DNA from: Dipodascopsis uninucleata var. uninucleata
Lineage: Eukaryota; Ascomycota; Lipomycetes; Lipomycetales; Lipomycetaceae
Assembly (NCBI GenBank): GCA_030568195.1
Contig: JAJLTO010000006.1
Location: forward strand, 248,001 to 312,000
Direction: 5' to 3'
DNA length: 64,000 nt
Below are positions 55,125 to 64,000 of the stretch, one piece after another; within the stretch, counting starts at the first letter, position 1; each line of letters begins with the position of its first letter. The position numbers and the translations under genes were made by a program. The notes under the pieces are model-generated. The model saw nothing but the letters and a program-made list of their open reading frames with translations. It made no database searches and was not told the DNA's origin.

Positions 55125-55466
55125 ATGGGTCCTAGAAAAAGTACTAGGAAAGCAAAATCAAATGTTCCCATAGAAGCGTCGACTTCTCTTCCAGCATCTC
55201 AAGCAAAGGAAGCTAGTATAAAAGCAAAACAAGAAGATGAGCCGGAACCTGAAATTGATAGCGAAGTTATGGATGACATTATCGAACAGGTTACAACTAC
55301 TTTATTCGACTCGGCTCAAAAAGCAAATACACAAGAGAAGAAATTGTCACTGTTGTTGGGTGGCTATGTGAACCGAAATCGCACACTGGCAGCTAAGTTT
55401 GCAGAAGCGAATACTGCATATAGACAAAGTTCTATACAACAACACATCTTCGAATCAGATAATTGA
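55125..55466 (+). CDS. small uncharacterised protein (113 aa)
   Basis: I do not recognise it. A single frame from MGPRKSTRKAK to SSIQQHIFESDN. The N-terminal 45 residues are basic, then Ser/Ala/Lys-rich with an acidic run (EDEPEPEIDSEVMDD). The C-terminal 65 residues look helical and amphipathic: DDIIEQVTTTLFDSAQKANT, QEKKLSLLLGGYVNRNRTLA, AKFAEANTAYRQSS. This layout (basic N terminus and one long helix pair) is seen in small nuclear adaptors, but that is only a comparison of form. No cysteine or metal motif. No intron signals inside. Probably real because the composition differs sharply from the flanks. Confidence 0.6.
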   Translation: MGPRKSTRKAKSNVPIEASTSLPASQAKEASIKAKQEDEPEPEIDSEVMDDIIEQVTTTLFDSAQKANTQEKKLSLLLGGYVNRNRTLAAKFAEANTAYRQSSIQQHIFESDN

Positions 55467-55945
55467 AATATTTCAATAATATTTATTGGTATTTGATGTA
55501 TTTGCTGGTAATCCTGCATCTGAGAAATAAACGGGAAAGAGCATGATTCAATTATGTAAAGATAGAGGGACATCATCACACGAACGACTGTGGATAACAG
55601 GATAGTTTTCAACTTGTTAGATGCACTATGTGTATAGTATTGTATAGTACTTTGTATATTATTATTTTTAAAGGTAAATGCGATTTAAATTTGTATTTAA
55701 ATTTGTATCAGCTTTTTATATTAGAAATGTGTGATCTAGTAATTGTCAAAGGAAAGGATCATCTTATGAACTGTCAGCGACATGCATAGTAGTATATAAC
55801 CATATATCTTTAAAATTAGTATTTGACCATGATGCTGCTAAACAATTCAAAGTAACATAAGAGTATGTAAAACATACAACGAACAGTCAATCAATCCAGA
55901 AAATGTTCACGAACTATTTTACGCTTGCTTCAGCTATTTACGAGC
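55467..55945. other. convergent 3' region
   Basis: 480 AT-rich bases between converging genes, including ATTTAAATTTGTATTTAAATTTGTAT-like repeats near 55683-55706. Fits 3' UTRs. No gene. Confidence 0.5.
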
Positions 55946-57744
55946 TTACTCAAGAGGCTTAAGCGTAATACCCTTCTTTATAGTAGCCCAGCCGATCAAA
56001 CGCCAATGCTTTTCTATTCTTCGAGAAAGCGCAATCTTCTCTCCTATTTCTGTACAAGCAGGTGAAGTAAGTTGAAGTTTAGCCAAATCAGCCTTGACAC
56101 CGACCACACGTGCACCAGTTGCAGTGGAGCCAATGTTAACCATGAGAATCTCATTCTTCGCAAGCTTTTGGACTCTGGCTTGCTTCTTCTCATCTGTCTT
56201 GACACCCAAAAGTCGTCGGAGCAAGAAGTAATTAATTTCAATCTCAGTATAAATCTCTGGAAGCTTACCCTTGGAACCAAGGACGTGACCGACCAATCGA
56301 TCTGCTCTGCAGAGTGTAGGGTCAATCTTCGTTCCAACACCAATAAGACCACCAGGAACAGCAAACTTCAAGTCATTGTGCTCAGCATAAAGGGAGACAA
56401 TTCTACTAAAAATAGGTCTGCATTGAATTTTTCCTTCGTTATCCTTGGTAACAATACCTGGCCGAATCTCAATTTCATCACCAAGACGTAACACACCAGT
56501 GAGAATACTACCACCAGCAACACCGCCTTTCAAATCGTCAATCTCAGAGCCTGGTTTGTTGACATCGAATGATCGAATCACAATAAGTTTTGGAGAGGCC
56601 ATGAAATCTCTAGGAGGAACTGGAATAGATTTAACTAAGTATTCATTGACGGCATCAATGTTGTACTTAAGCTGTGCTGAAATAGGAATGATTGGCGCCT
56701 TATCGGCAGCAGTGCCCTTGACAAACTTCAGAATACTCTGATAGTGTTCCTGGGCATTAGCCTCTCTCATCAAGTCTACCTTATTCTGTAAAATGATAAT
56801 ATGATTTAGTTTCATGATTTCAATAGCAGCTAAATGCTCACTGGTCTGTGGCTGAGGGCAAGATTCATTTCCAGCAATAAGAAGAAGAGCAGCATCCATG
56901 ACTGCAGCCCCAGACAACATAGTAGACATGAGAATATCGTGACCAGGACAGTCGACAAAACTAAAGACACAAATTAGACAGAGCTTCAACTATTATCTCG
57001 CTAATAACTCTTACCTGACATGTCGCAACAATTGATATCTTCCATTGCATCCTAATCTTTCACATCGAGGCGAAACTTCTTTGTCTGATCTAAACGATCT
57101 ATAGCAATCAGGTCTAGGACAAGACGGCGAATCACATTTGTAAATCTTAGCATTAGCGTAACCCAATTTAATAGTAATATTTCGTTCAAGCTACATATAT
57201 AAAAGAAATGTCAATCAATACTATTAATTATGGTAGCTATATTCTATAGAACATGTAGACCATTAAACACCGTTATTGGTACCAAGGATATGACTTACCT
57301 CATTCTTAAATCGGACAGTTTGCACACCGGAGAGTGCCTTAACAACGGTACTCTAAAATTAATCAACAACACATAAGCATTTCGAATACATAAATCCTGC
57401 ATGGAGACCATCGATCGAACTTACCTTTCCATGAGCGACGTGACCAATAGTACCAATATTGATTGTAGCTTGTCTGTAATATACACTGGTCAATAATCAT
57501 CTAAATACGATATATATAATAATATAATATACCTAGCAATAATCACCAGACTTAATGGGTTAAGAGTTGAAAAATCTGGGTTATCTGGTTGCGGAGGTAA
57601 TCCCACAGGCTTCTCATCTTTTTCGTCATCTGATACAGAGTCGACCTCAATCTCGGGTTCTGCAAATGTCACTGATTTTGATTTTGTGATAACCAGTTCC
57701 TCTTCTACAAGGGGAGGTGTGGTTAAACCATTTTCCGAAGCCAT
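55946..57744 (-). CDS. GCD11: translation initiation factor eIF2 subunit gamma
   Basis: GTPase subunit of eIF2 that binds GTP and the initiator Met-tRNA. Minus-strand exons: 57744-57533, 57473-57425, 57352-57299, 57190-57015 and 56960-55946; 501 residues, all phases consistent. G1 is rebuilt across exons 2 and 3 as GHVAHGKSTVVKAL, G2 lies in [14 protein letters not shown]3 is [11 protein letters not shown] (split after HVS), G4 is LQNKVDLM and G5 reads PISAQLKYN. Between G2 and G3 lies the zinc-ribbon-like insertion with Cys pairs: [12 protein letters not shown] and [11 protein letters not shown]. Domains II and III run to the end: [56 protein letters not shown]. The 70-residue N-terminal acidic extension is typical of fungal eIF2-gamma. 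Intron sizes are 59, 72, 108 and 54 nt. The short exons 2 (49 nt) and 3 (54 nt) hold the P loop. Confidence 0.96.
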
Positions 57745-58286
57745 GATTTCGAATTTATTTTATGGAAATTGTACAAATTCTTCTATCAGTACTCGTTAGT
57801 ATTGCACATCTCTCTCCATGAAAAAAATTCATTAGTCCGTTGCAAGAGGAGTCACCAGTCCATCGACCTCGAGTAAATATTTCATGAAATACTTCGCTTA
57901 ACATTCCACGTACATTTTAACTTGTTCACTGCTTCTTCAGAGTCGTCTTTAAACAAATCTTTATATGAAATCCGATGAGCAATAGCACGTAGAAAATAAC
58001 TTGCGCTCTAACGTGATTCTGATCAAATATTTTTATTTTTTCCTTTCTTGAAGAAAAGTGAAAATTTTGGTTTAATTGAAAATTACGCTTATGGCATAAA
58101 TGCGATAGAGCTAGTATTGGATACACGACATCTCACCAATTGTGATATTTATTTTGAGCGGAGAGTGCATTATTGACTAGATAATAACTAGAACAACAAG
58201 ATATCATAGAGTCATTGTTAAACATAGCCTACTTAGTCATATATAGCAGCCAATATTAGACTACAGGAAAGCTAGCTACCATAAGA
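57745..58286. other. divergent promoter region GCD11/IES1
   Basis: 540 AT-rich bases between eIF2-gamma (-) and IES1 (+). No coding exon or RNA gene recognised. Confidence 0.5.
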
Positions 58287-60351
58287 ATGGAGGAACCACA
58301 ACGGTTTGATCCCTACGATACACTGAGTCAGCAATCCAGTCCTACTCTTGGTCGATCTGAGAGTAAGCAGCATATAGACAAAGACGAAGGTAAAGAAAAT
58401 ATTATAGAGGATGCTAAAGATTCTAGAGAAAAGACAGCAAAAACCGGAAAGGAAACTAAAGAAGCGAAAGATGGAAAAGATAAAAAAGACGTAAAGGAAA
58501 AGAAAGAGCGAAAAGAGAGTATCGGTTCGTCAAAGCGGAGAACATCCAGTGCTGGTACTGCATCTAAGAGCGGAACACCTCGGGGAGGGGCCAGATCGCA
58601 AACTCTTCTTATTAATTCAAAAATCAGACACATCAAGAAAAAGGATGGAGAACCACTGTGGAGAAAGGATATTCAATACGATTTTTTGAAGGCAGTATTC
58701 TATGATGAGACAAAAGCGTTTACGAACAGTTATGATGGCACACCAAATCATACATACGCAGAAATTTATGTTGATGCAATGGCTCGTTCTTCAAAATCGT
58801 CAAAAGTCCTTCGAGAGAAGCTACTCGGAGATAGACAGGCGGGTTTGAATATTGCAATGGTGTGTCTTCTGGTGAATATCGGTCGCATGAATACCACACT
58901 TAACTGTAAGTTTATTACATTTCTTAAGGTCCGTTCTGTTACGAGCGAACAATCGTCTCGAATAATTGTGACTAACTGTTTGTATAGTTTTTCCAGAAAT
59001 GCGTGCTCAGCTACGAACCTATCATCCTATTCCTTCACTGCAAACTTATTCCGACCCAACAGCCTATAAACAACTACAAGATGCGCCTAGATTGAAGAGT
59101 ATTCTGAAAGGAGCGTGTGAAGATCGTCCAGAGCCAAGCACTCTAGATCAACTTTTGTTACAAACCCAGATACCACGCACAAATCCTATTAATCTCGCCT
59201 TCATATTGGCGACATACGCTCGTCGAGTAACAGACGATTATTTTGTGGCACCATACGAATTCTATGATCTTATTATGAATGTGGAAATATCTAGTCAATC
59301 GAGAGCAAGAGCATTTCTATGGTTAATGTGGGTATATCTGGAATCAGATATGAGCCCCGAACAGATTCGTTCGAACCCATTTGGAATTGGCCAGGATAAT
59401 GGCCAAAAGATTCCATCTTTTGTCACTTTGGCACCTGGTGACGTTGAGAGCGAAAATGTTGATACTGATGCAGAGAAGGACTTTGCTGTGCGCATGATTG
59501 AGGAACGCAAGAAGCATTTGGAAATTGCCACACCTGAAGCGGCCTCTATCAAAGCTAAGACGGAAGACGGTGCAATACCAGTGAAAGAAAAGAAAAAACG
59601 CAAAGTCAAGCGATCTAAAGATGATGAGGGTGGTGGTTCATCAAGGGGCCGTGATAAGGGTGAGGATTCTATACGCGACATCAAACTAAAACAAGAGATC
59701 GAGCATTTAGTAAAGATTTCCGATAGGCGCTGCAAGAGAGCTCGTTATAATCACGGATCGTTGAAGCGAGTCTGGTCCAAGATCGGTGATAGAGAACCAT
59801 TTGATAATTCCGAGGACGAGACTAACTATACAGTTCAAGATAGCTCTGCGAGTACTCTTGGTACATCACATAAACGCAAGGGCCACAACAATAATACTGA
59901 CGGAATTACATTTGGAGGAAGCATGTCAGTTCAAATCAAAGATCCCAAAGCCCTAGCGGATTTTGGTGAGGAAAGCAGGTCCCTGACGGCTGCATTCCGA
60001 CGAGCAAATCGATGGCTCTCACGCTGGTATAATATCAAAGGCCTGCGCACTAGATCTGCAAAGGCTCTCGAGCTTAACAGAAGTTTGAAGAATCCACTAC
60101 TGGACCACATTGATGGCGCAATGCTTGATTCTCCAAGTGATACCAAAATAGTTGATACTGGCTCAAAGAAGAAGGACGGTGAGCAACGTAGTGTTGAAGA
60201 GCAAGCTGCTGACGGCATTACTCTGGAAGATGGAGAAAGTCCCAATAACAAAGAGCCGAAAAATGTATTAGATGAAGTGCCATCGACACAAGTGGTACAA
60301 GAATCGGCACCTGAGGTGCTTGAAGAAGAATCAATGATTCTTGATGACTAA
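58287..60351 (+). CDS. IES1: INO80 complex subunit Ies1
   Basis: Fungal-specific subunit of the INO80 chromatin remodeller. Exons 58287-58905 and 58988-60351, joined in phase at NTTLN-FFPEMR by an 82-nt intron with a CTAAC branch site; 660 residues. The N terminus is highly charged (Lys/Glu run, about residues 30-80), then Ser/Thr-rich. The conserved Ies1 block starts near residue 110: IRHIKKKDGEPLWRKDIQYD, FLKAVFYDETKAFTNSYDG, TYAEIYVDAMARSSKSSKVL, REKLLGDRQAGLNIAMVCLL, VNIGRMNTTLNFFPEMRAQL. It continues with YKQLQDAPRLKSILKGACED, PRTNPINLAFILATYARRVT, EFYDLIMNVEISSQSRARAF and LWLMWVYLESDMSPEQIRSN. A Lys/Arg-rich linker (KEKKKRKVKRSK), a second ordered part (SLTAAFRRANRWLSRWYNIK) and an acidic tail ending SMILDD follow. 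Match to Ies1 is by memory of these blocks, which are very constant in fungi. Confidence 0.85.
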
Positions 60352-62112
60352 TTTAGTGTTGGGTTAGTAATATGAATAATGATGCTATCCACGGATTTTT
60401 GATATTTTGAAACTCAAAAGAATGGACTAGAGAGCTTTCAATCAAGACCTTAAAGAGCGCACCCATGAGATCGTGATCAGAGTTTTGTGCTGCCATCAAA
60501 CTTCTTTATATTCTTGAACCATTAACTGCTTATTGCTGGTGCGTCAGGAATCCAGCACTTCATATAGCAACGTAGTTAAGGTTTTTTTGGTGTATAAAAA
60601 GGCAATTTCGAGTTGCATGCGTACTCTTCTCTCACCCTAGCTAGATTCGTAATGTATGAAGAACGATTGTTGTAAAGAAAGCAGTCCTGTCGAAGGATCT
60701 TCATGGTATTTTGTCCAAAGCTTTCTGAAGTGTCAAAAAAGAATAAGTGGCATAGACAAAGTGTAATTTCAAGTAGACAAGTAGAAAGATGTGCTTCAGG
60801 TGTGCTTCAGGTTCGCAGAATGAGCTGCTCTAATATATGTGTATATTTCGGACTAAATATCTAGTAAATAAAATATTATATCATCCAGACTATTCTAAAA
60901 ATCTAATTTATGTAAACCGTTAATTGCAGATGCGAATCCACATAAGTACGCTTTCTACTATAAGAATCCATGTATTATGCGCGTTCGTACTCTTATATAA
61001 TGGATCTTTATTCCACGGATATGACATCATAGAAAACGGGCTCTCACAGGCTTGTACTATATACATGAATATGTATATAGCAAGGAATAAACAACTAATA
61101 GTTAATACGACTACAGTTATTGCTCTCCTTGTTTCTTTGGATCTACGGGCTTTTTATCGTCCATAAGTGGTTCCTCACGAGGAGATCTGGTTTAAATGCC
61201 TATTTCCATTCTGTCAAGTCATATATGCTTTTACTGCATTCATTCTCTGCCTCCTTTTGTATATTTTTTCAAATCGATTTTCACATTCTTTCACTTACAC
61301 AACCTTAATATCAATTTGCTAACAATAATTCATTATCATACGCACTGGTCACCGCTACTATGATCCGTCAAGCTTAATAAGCTGTTCCCAGCATTTCTCT
61401 GTAGTCTATTTTTTGCTATCCTGTCTATCTGTGATCTTTCTGGCCGTGCCCTGGCCTGCAAATGCCGCACAACACTCCGTTATAAACTATATTCCCCCCT
61501 GATACGGGTTTATTATTCCCAAACACCACTACAGCAGGGAAATGCACTATTACATAAACCAGCTAACATATGTAACGTAAACATTATATAATATCGCTGG
61601 TACTATTTGTGCACCACCAATGCATAGCATTAGCCGCAGAGTGGTGGCTTACTACCGTTACTACAGCAATCGACCATACACAAACATTTGCCTCTTTTAG
61701 TGTTAGTGTGTGTTTTTGTTCGCAGTGCGGCCCAGCATATCACAGATCATAAATTGAAGGCGATTTATCCTAACAATTTTGAACCCGTTTGAACGGTAAT
61801 TCACTCTTTAAAACAGGCCAACTAGAGAAGACTGGTGCTTTTCTCATTCTCCCGATTGCCTTATCAGCTTACTAAGGATAATCTTGGACTAAAGGATTTA
61901 TTGAGCAGCGGCTTGTCTTCTCGTTTTTTGCTTACTGATATCCAGTCAAAAATATTTAATTGTCGGATTTTCTTACGAGAAATCTGATTTTTGTTCTTCT
62001 CTGTTCCCTCTGAGCTTTTTTATTAAAATAGGACAAGGAAAAGGAGCACCTGCTGCCACCAGACTTCTTTTCTTTCCGTATCATATCGTATTCACTGAAA
62101 TTGCCAAAAGGC
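60352..62112. other. 1.8-kb gene-free region
   Basis: Lies between IES1 and the E2 gene on the same strand. No supported coding exon; frames at 60924-61308 are hydrophobic AT-rich translations. AGGTGTGCTTC is doubled near 60796-60810. The last 400 bases become pyrimidine-rich, as expected of a promoter with a long leader. No RNA gene recognised. Confidence 0.5.
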
Positions 62113-63355
62113 ATGGACTCACAGAACGCAAACCCTGCGACATTTTCATCTCGAAAGCTCAACGATATGCCGGCCGCCATGACAGATAGTCATTCCGTTT
62201 CGAAAAGACTCCAGAATGAGTTGATGCAGTTGATGGTAAGTAGTAGATGAATGAACGGAAGGAGTAGAGGGTATATGTGGGGGGTGGAGGGGTTATGTCT
62301 AGGCTGTCCATACGATCCAGCTGTATGTTTGTTGGAGTCGATGGCACTGCAGAATATCTGCCCTTAATAGATACGGGAGATATTTTTTATAAAAGTTATT
62401 CAGTTGATGAATACCGGCATGTTTACTATTAGATTACGTTTCACGTACTCTAGTTTTTTGCCTTACGTCTGTATGATCTTAGAGAAAAGGGGGGTTACAG
62501 ATTGATGCGGTTACGGTGTACTGCAATTACTCTTTATGACTACATCTTTAGTGTCTTCTGTAGAAAAAGAGTTCGAAACAAAGATCACTGATAAAGTCGT
62601 TTTTTCCATGGACTGGAAGTGAAAATGATTGGAATTATATGACGGGGAAAAATTGTTTGGAGAGTTAATCAGTGTTGTCGTTGTTAATACTTATTGCTAT
62701 AGATGTCTAGCATTCCAGGAATCAGTGCATTCCCAGTATCAGATTCAAACCTATGTCAATGGACAGGGACCATATCTGGTCCCGAGGGAACTGTAAGTAT
62801 TAAGTTTTTAGTGTCACTGTCTATGTCGTATGTTACGCTACTTGTGATAGAATCAATTTGCGATGCAAACATTTTCGTTGTTTTATCTTGTGACACTACA
62901 AAAATTTCATGAAACACATTTTGATTAACATAACCCGTCTATCTGTATAGTATTATGAGGGTCTAACATACAAAATATCGATGACATTTCCTCCAAATTA
63001 TCCTTATCGAGCACCAATTATTCGATTTGTCTCTCCGATGTGGCATCCTAATGTCGATATGTCTGGTGGCATTTGTCTCGACATTTTGAAGGACAAATGG
63101 TCTGCTATTTACAATGTCCAGACTATATTACTTAGCTTGCAATCATTATTAGGCGAGCCAAACAATGCATCGCCCCTAAATGCTCAGTAAGTAATGAAAA
63201 AATCTTACCTTACGAGGAATTTGAAATTCCTTGATCTAGTTGTTAATGCTCGTTAATTTAGAGCCGCCGAATTATGGGATTCGAATCCAACAGAATATAA
63301 GCGATTAATGATGAGCCATTATAAAGAGATCGACGAACTCAACGATACGGACTAA
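62113..63355 (+). CDS. UBC11: UBC11/UBE2C-type ubiquitin-conjugating enzyme
   Basis: E2 of the anaphase-promoting complex (UBE2C/UbcH10; Ubc11 in S. pombe), which starts ubiquitin chains on cyclins and securin. Exons: 62113-62235, 62703-62792, 62951-63186 and 63262-63355; 180 residues, phases consistent. Intron 1 is 467 nt, by far the longest supported in the window; the others are 158 and 75 nt. The UBC fold begins [14 protein letters not shown], followed by [60 protein letters not shown] and [20 protein letters not shown] with the active Cys. The end is [30 protein letters not shown] and the C-terminal helix. Wording such as [14 protein letters not shown] and LLGEPN is diagnostic of UBE2C rather than other E2s. 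The first 30 residues form an N-terminal extension like that of UBE2C, where it limits APC/C activity. Confidence 0.95.
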
Positions 63356-64000
63356 AGTCTTGATTTTTGTGTATAATGAGAAGCAAGACAATTTGAAAGC
63401 AAACAAAATAGGGTGAACGATAGTAAAAAGAATACGAGCATTTAATAGTAATATCCATTCTCTTTTATATATGATTCACAGACTAAGCTTGGGAGAGTGA
63501 GATTGATGTATCCGTAGAGTAGACATTTTCTTGTTAAATCTTTTTCTTCACTTTTTAATAACTTGATTTTATCTTTATATTTTATAATTGTTTTTACTTT
63601 TTCTATTTAACAGTGCTTAAGCACTCACTCATTCCGCAGGGTTTCATCAAAGAAAAAGTATCAGCAGCTCATTTCAGTTCAACAAGACAGACGCACACGA
63701 CTTTCAGTCAACGGAGATATGTCAAATGTTGTAATATAATCAGATATATATACAAAAGGAGATTCCCGAATACCAAACGATTTAATTGGATTGTGGTCGT
63801 GTCCTCGTTTTCTTTTTCTTATGCGCCTTACTCTTATTTTATTGTTACTTAGTGCTTTGTCTTCTCTTCGTTTAACGCTCTTGATGTATATATCGGACCT
63901 TTCCTTCTCTTTCGATGGTGTATTGTTTCATGCTGCTTATCTTTTATATGATTCCTTGTTTTGTCAATCGTATGTATTTGTTGTTATATGTCATCAAATC
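63356..64000. other. window edge, no gene recognised
   Basis: Downstream of UBC11. A frame at 63613-63852 is a translation of T-rich, AT-rich DNA without domain or splice support. The hexanucleotide-symmetric CAGTGCTTAAGCACTC lies near 63612-63627. The next gene must start beyond the window. Confidence 0.5.

Noticed and set aside
61956-62347. Minus-strand frames across the start of UBC11
   Set aside because: They are shadows of a well-supported exon and its intron.
63276-63290. GGGATTCGAATCC, a perfect B-box-like palindrome
   Set aside because: It is coding sequence of the UBC11 last exon (WDSNPT); no tRNA structure surrounds it.
63613-63852. Frame at the right edge
   Set aside because: T-rich translation with no domain or splice support; probably UBC11 downstream sequence.

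Overview
The window is a gene-dense, AT-rich piece of a nuclear ascomycete genome. Evidence for this: short spliceosomal introns (mostly 50-110 nt) with GT...CTAAC/CTAAT...AG signals, and a purely fungal gene set (HDA1-complex Hda2/3-type subunit, Rim15/Cek1-type kinase, Irs4/Tax4, Ies1, Fex, Kex2-processed secreted protein). Several genes are lost or much reduced in Saccharomyces (eIF3d, the GCL regulatory subunit), and intron density is far above budding-yeast level. CTG falls at conserved leucines in at least two genes, so this does not look like a CUG-recoding yeast. An early-branching Saccharomycotina or Taphrinomycotina lineage fits; the sequence alone does not settle the species.

Layout. 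1-0.9 kb: 3' part of a Ulp2-type SUMO protease (+). 1.4-5.3: five-exon Hda2/3-like gene (+). 6.9-7.7: secreted repeat protein with an expansin-like (DPBB) domain (+). 8.2-9.3: RMI1 (+). 9.5-10.3: glutathione peroxidase (-), divergent from the glutamate-cysteine ligase regulatory subunit (+) at 11.7-12.7. 12.7-15.2: BUD32 and a TPP1-type DNA 3'-phosphatase (both -). 15.5-16.3: unknown gene (+). 16.7-18.6: eIF3d (-). 19.6-24.1: Rim15-type kinase (-), followed by 3.8 kb without genes. 27.9-30.7: ASE1 (+). 31.2-34.2: DNA ligase IV (-). 34.7-36.9: IRS4/TAX4 (+). 37.1-39.4: GRC3 (+). 40.0-41.7: serine-rich unknown (-), then 3 kb without genes. 44.7-46.1: fluoride exporter (-). 46.9-49.1: seven-exon eIF4B (-). 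49.7-51.3: YDR061W-type twin-ATPase ABC protein (-). 51.6-52.0: small two-exon unknown (+). 52.7-54.8: CEF1/CDC5 (+). 55.1-55.5: small unknown (+). 55.9-57.7: eIF2-gamma (-). 58.3-60.4: IES1 (+). 62.1-63.4: UBC11/UBE2C-type E2 (+).

Most genes are core eukaryotic housekeeping: translation initiation (eIF2-gamma, eIF3d, eIF4B), DNA repair and recombination (LIG4, TPP1, RMI1), chromatin (Hda2/3-like, IES1), mitosis (ASE1, UBC11), splicing (CEF1), rRNA processing (GRC3), tRNA modification (BUD32), redox defence (GPX and GCLM side by side). I reconstructed exon structures by hand. For the multi-exon genes the summed exon lengths are whole numbers of codons, which supports them. I saw no transposon, retroelement, CRISPR array, tRNA or rRNA gene. 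I found no convincing new multi-gene system. The points most worth a second look are the micro-exons (16 nt carrying the GPX active cysteine, 19 nt in the CEF1 Myb repeat, a 4-nt first coding exon in eIF4B), the divergent GPX/GCLM pair, short hidden exons and genes, the recent 108-bp duplication in the fluoride exporter, and two gene-free gaps of about 3-4 kb.
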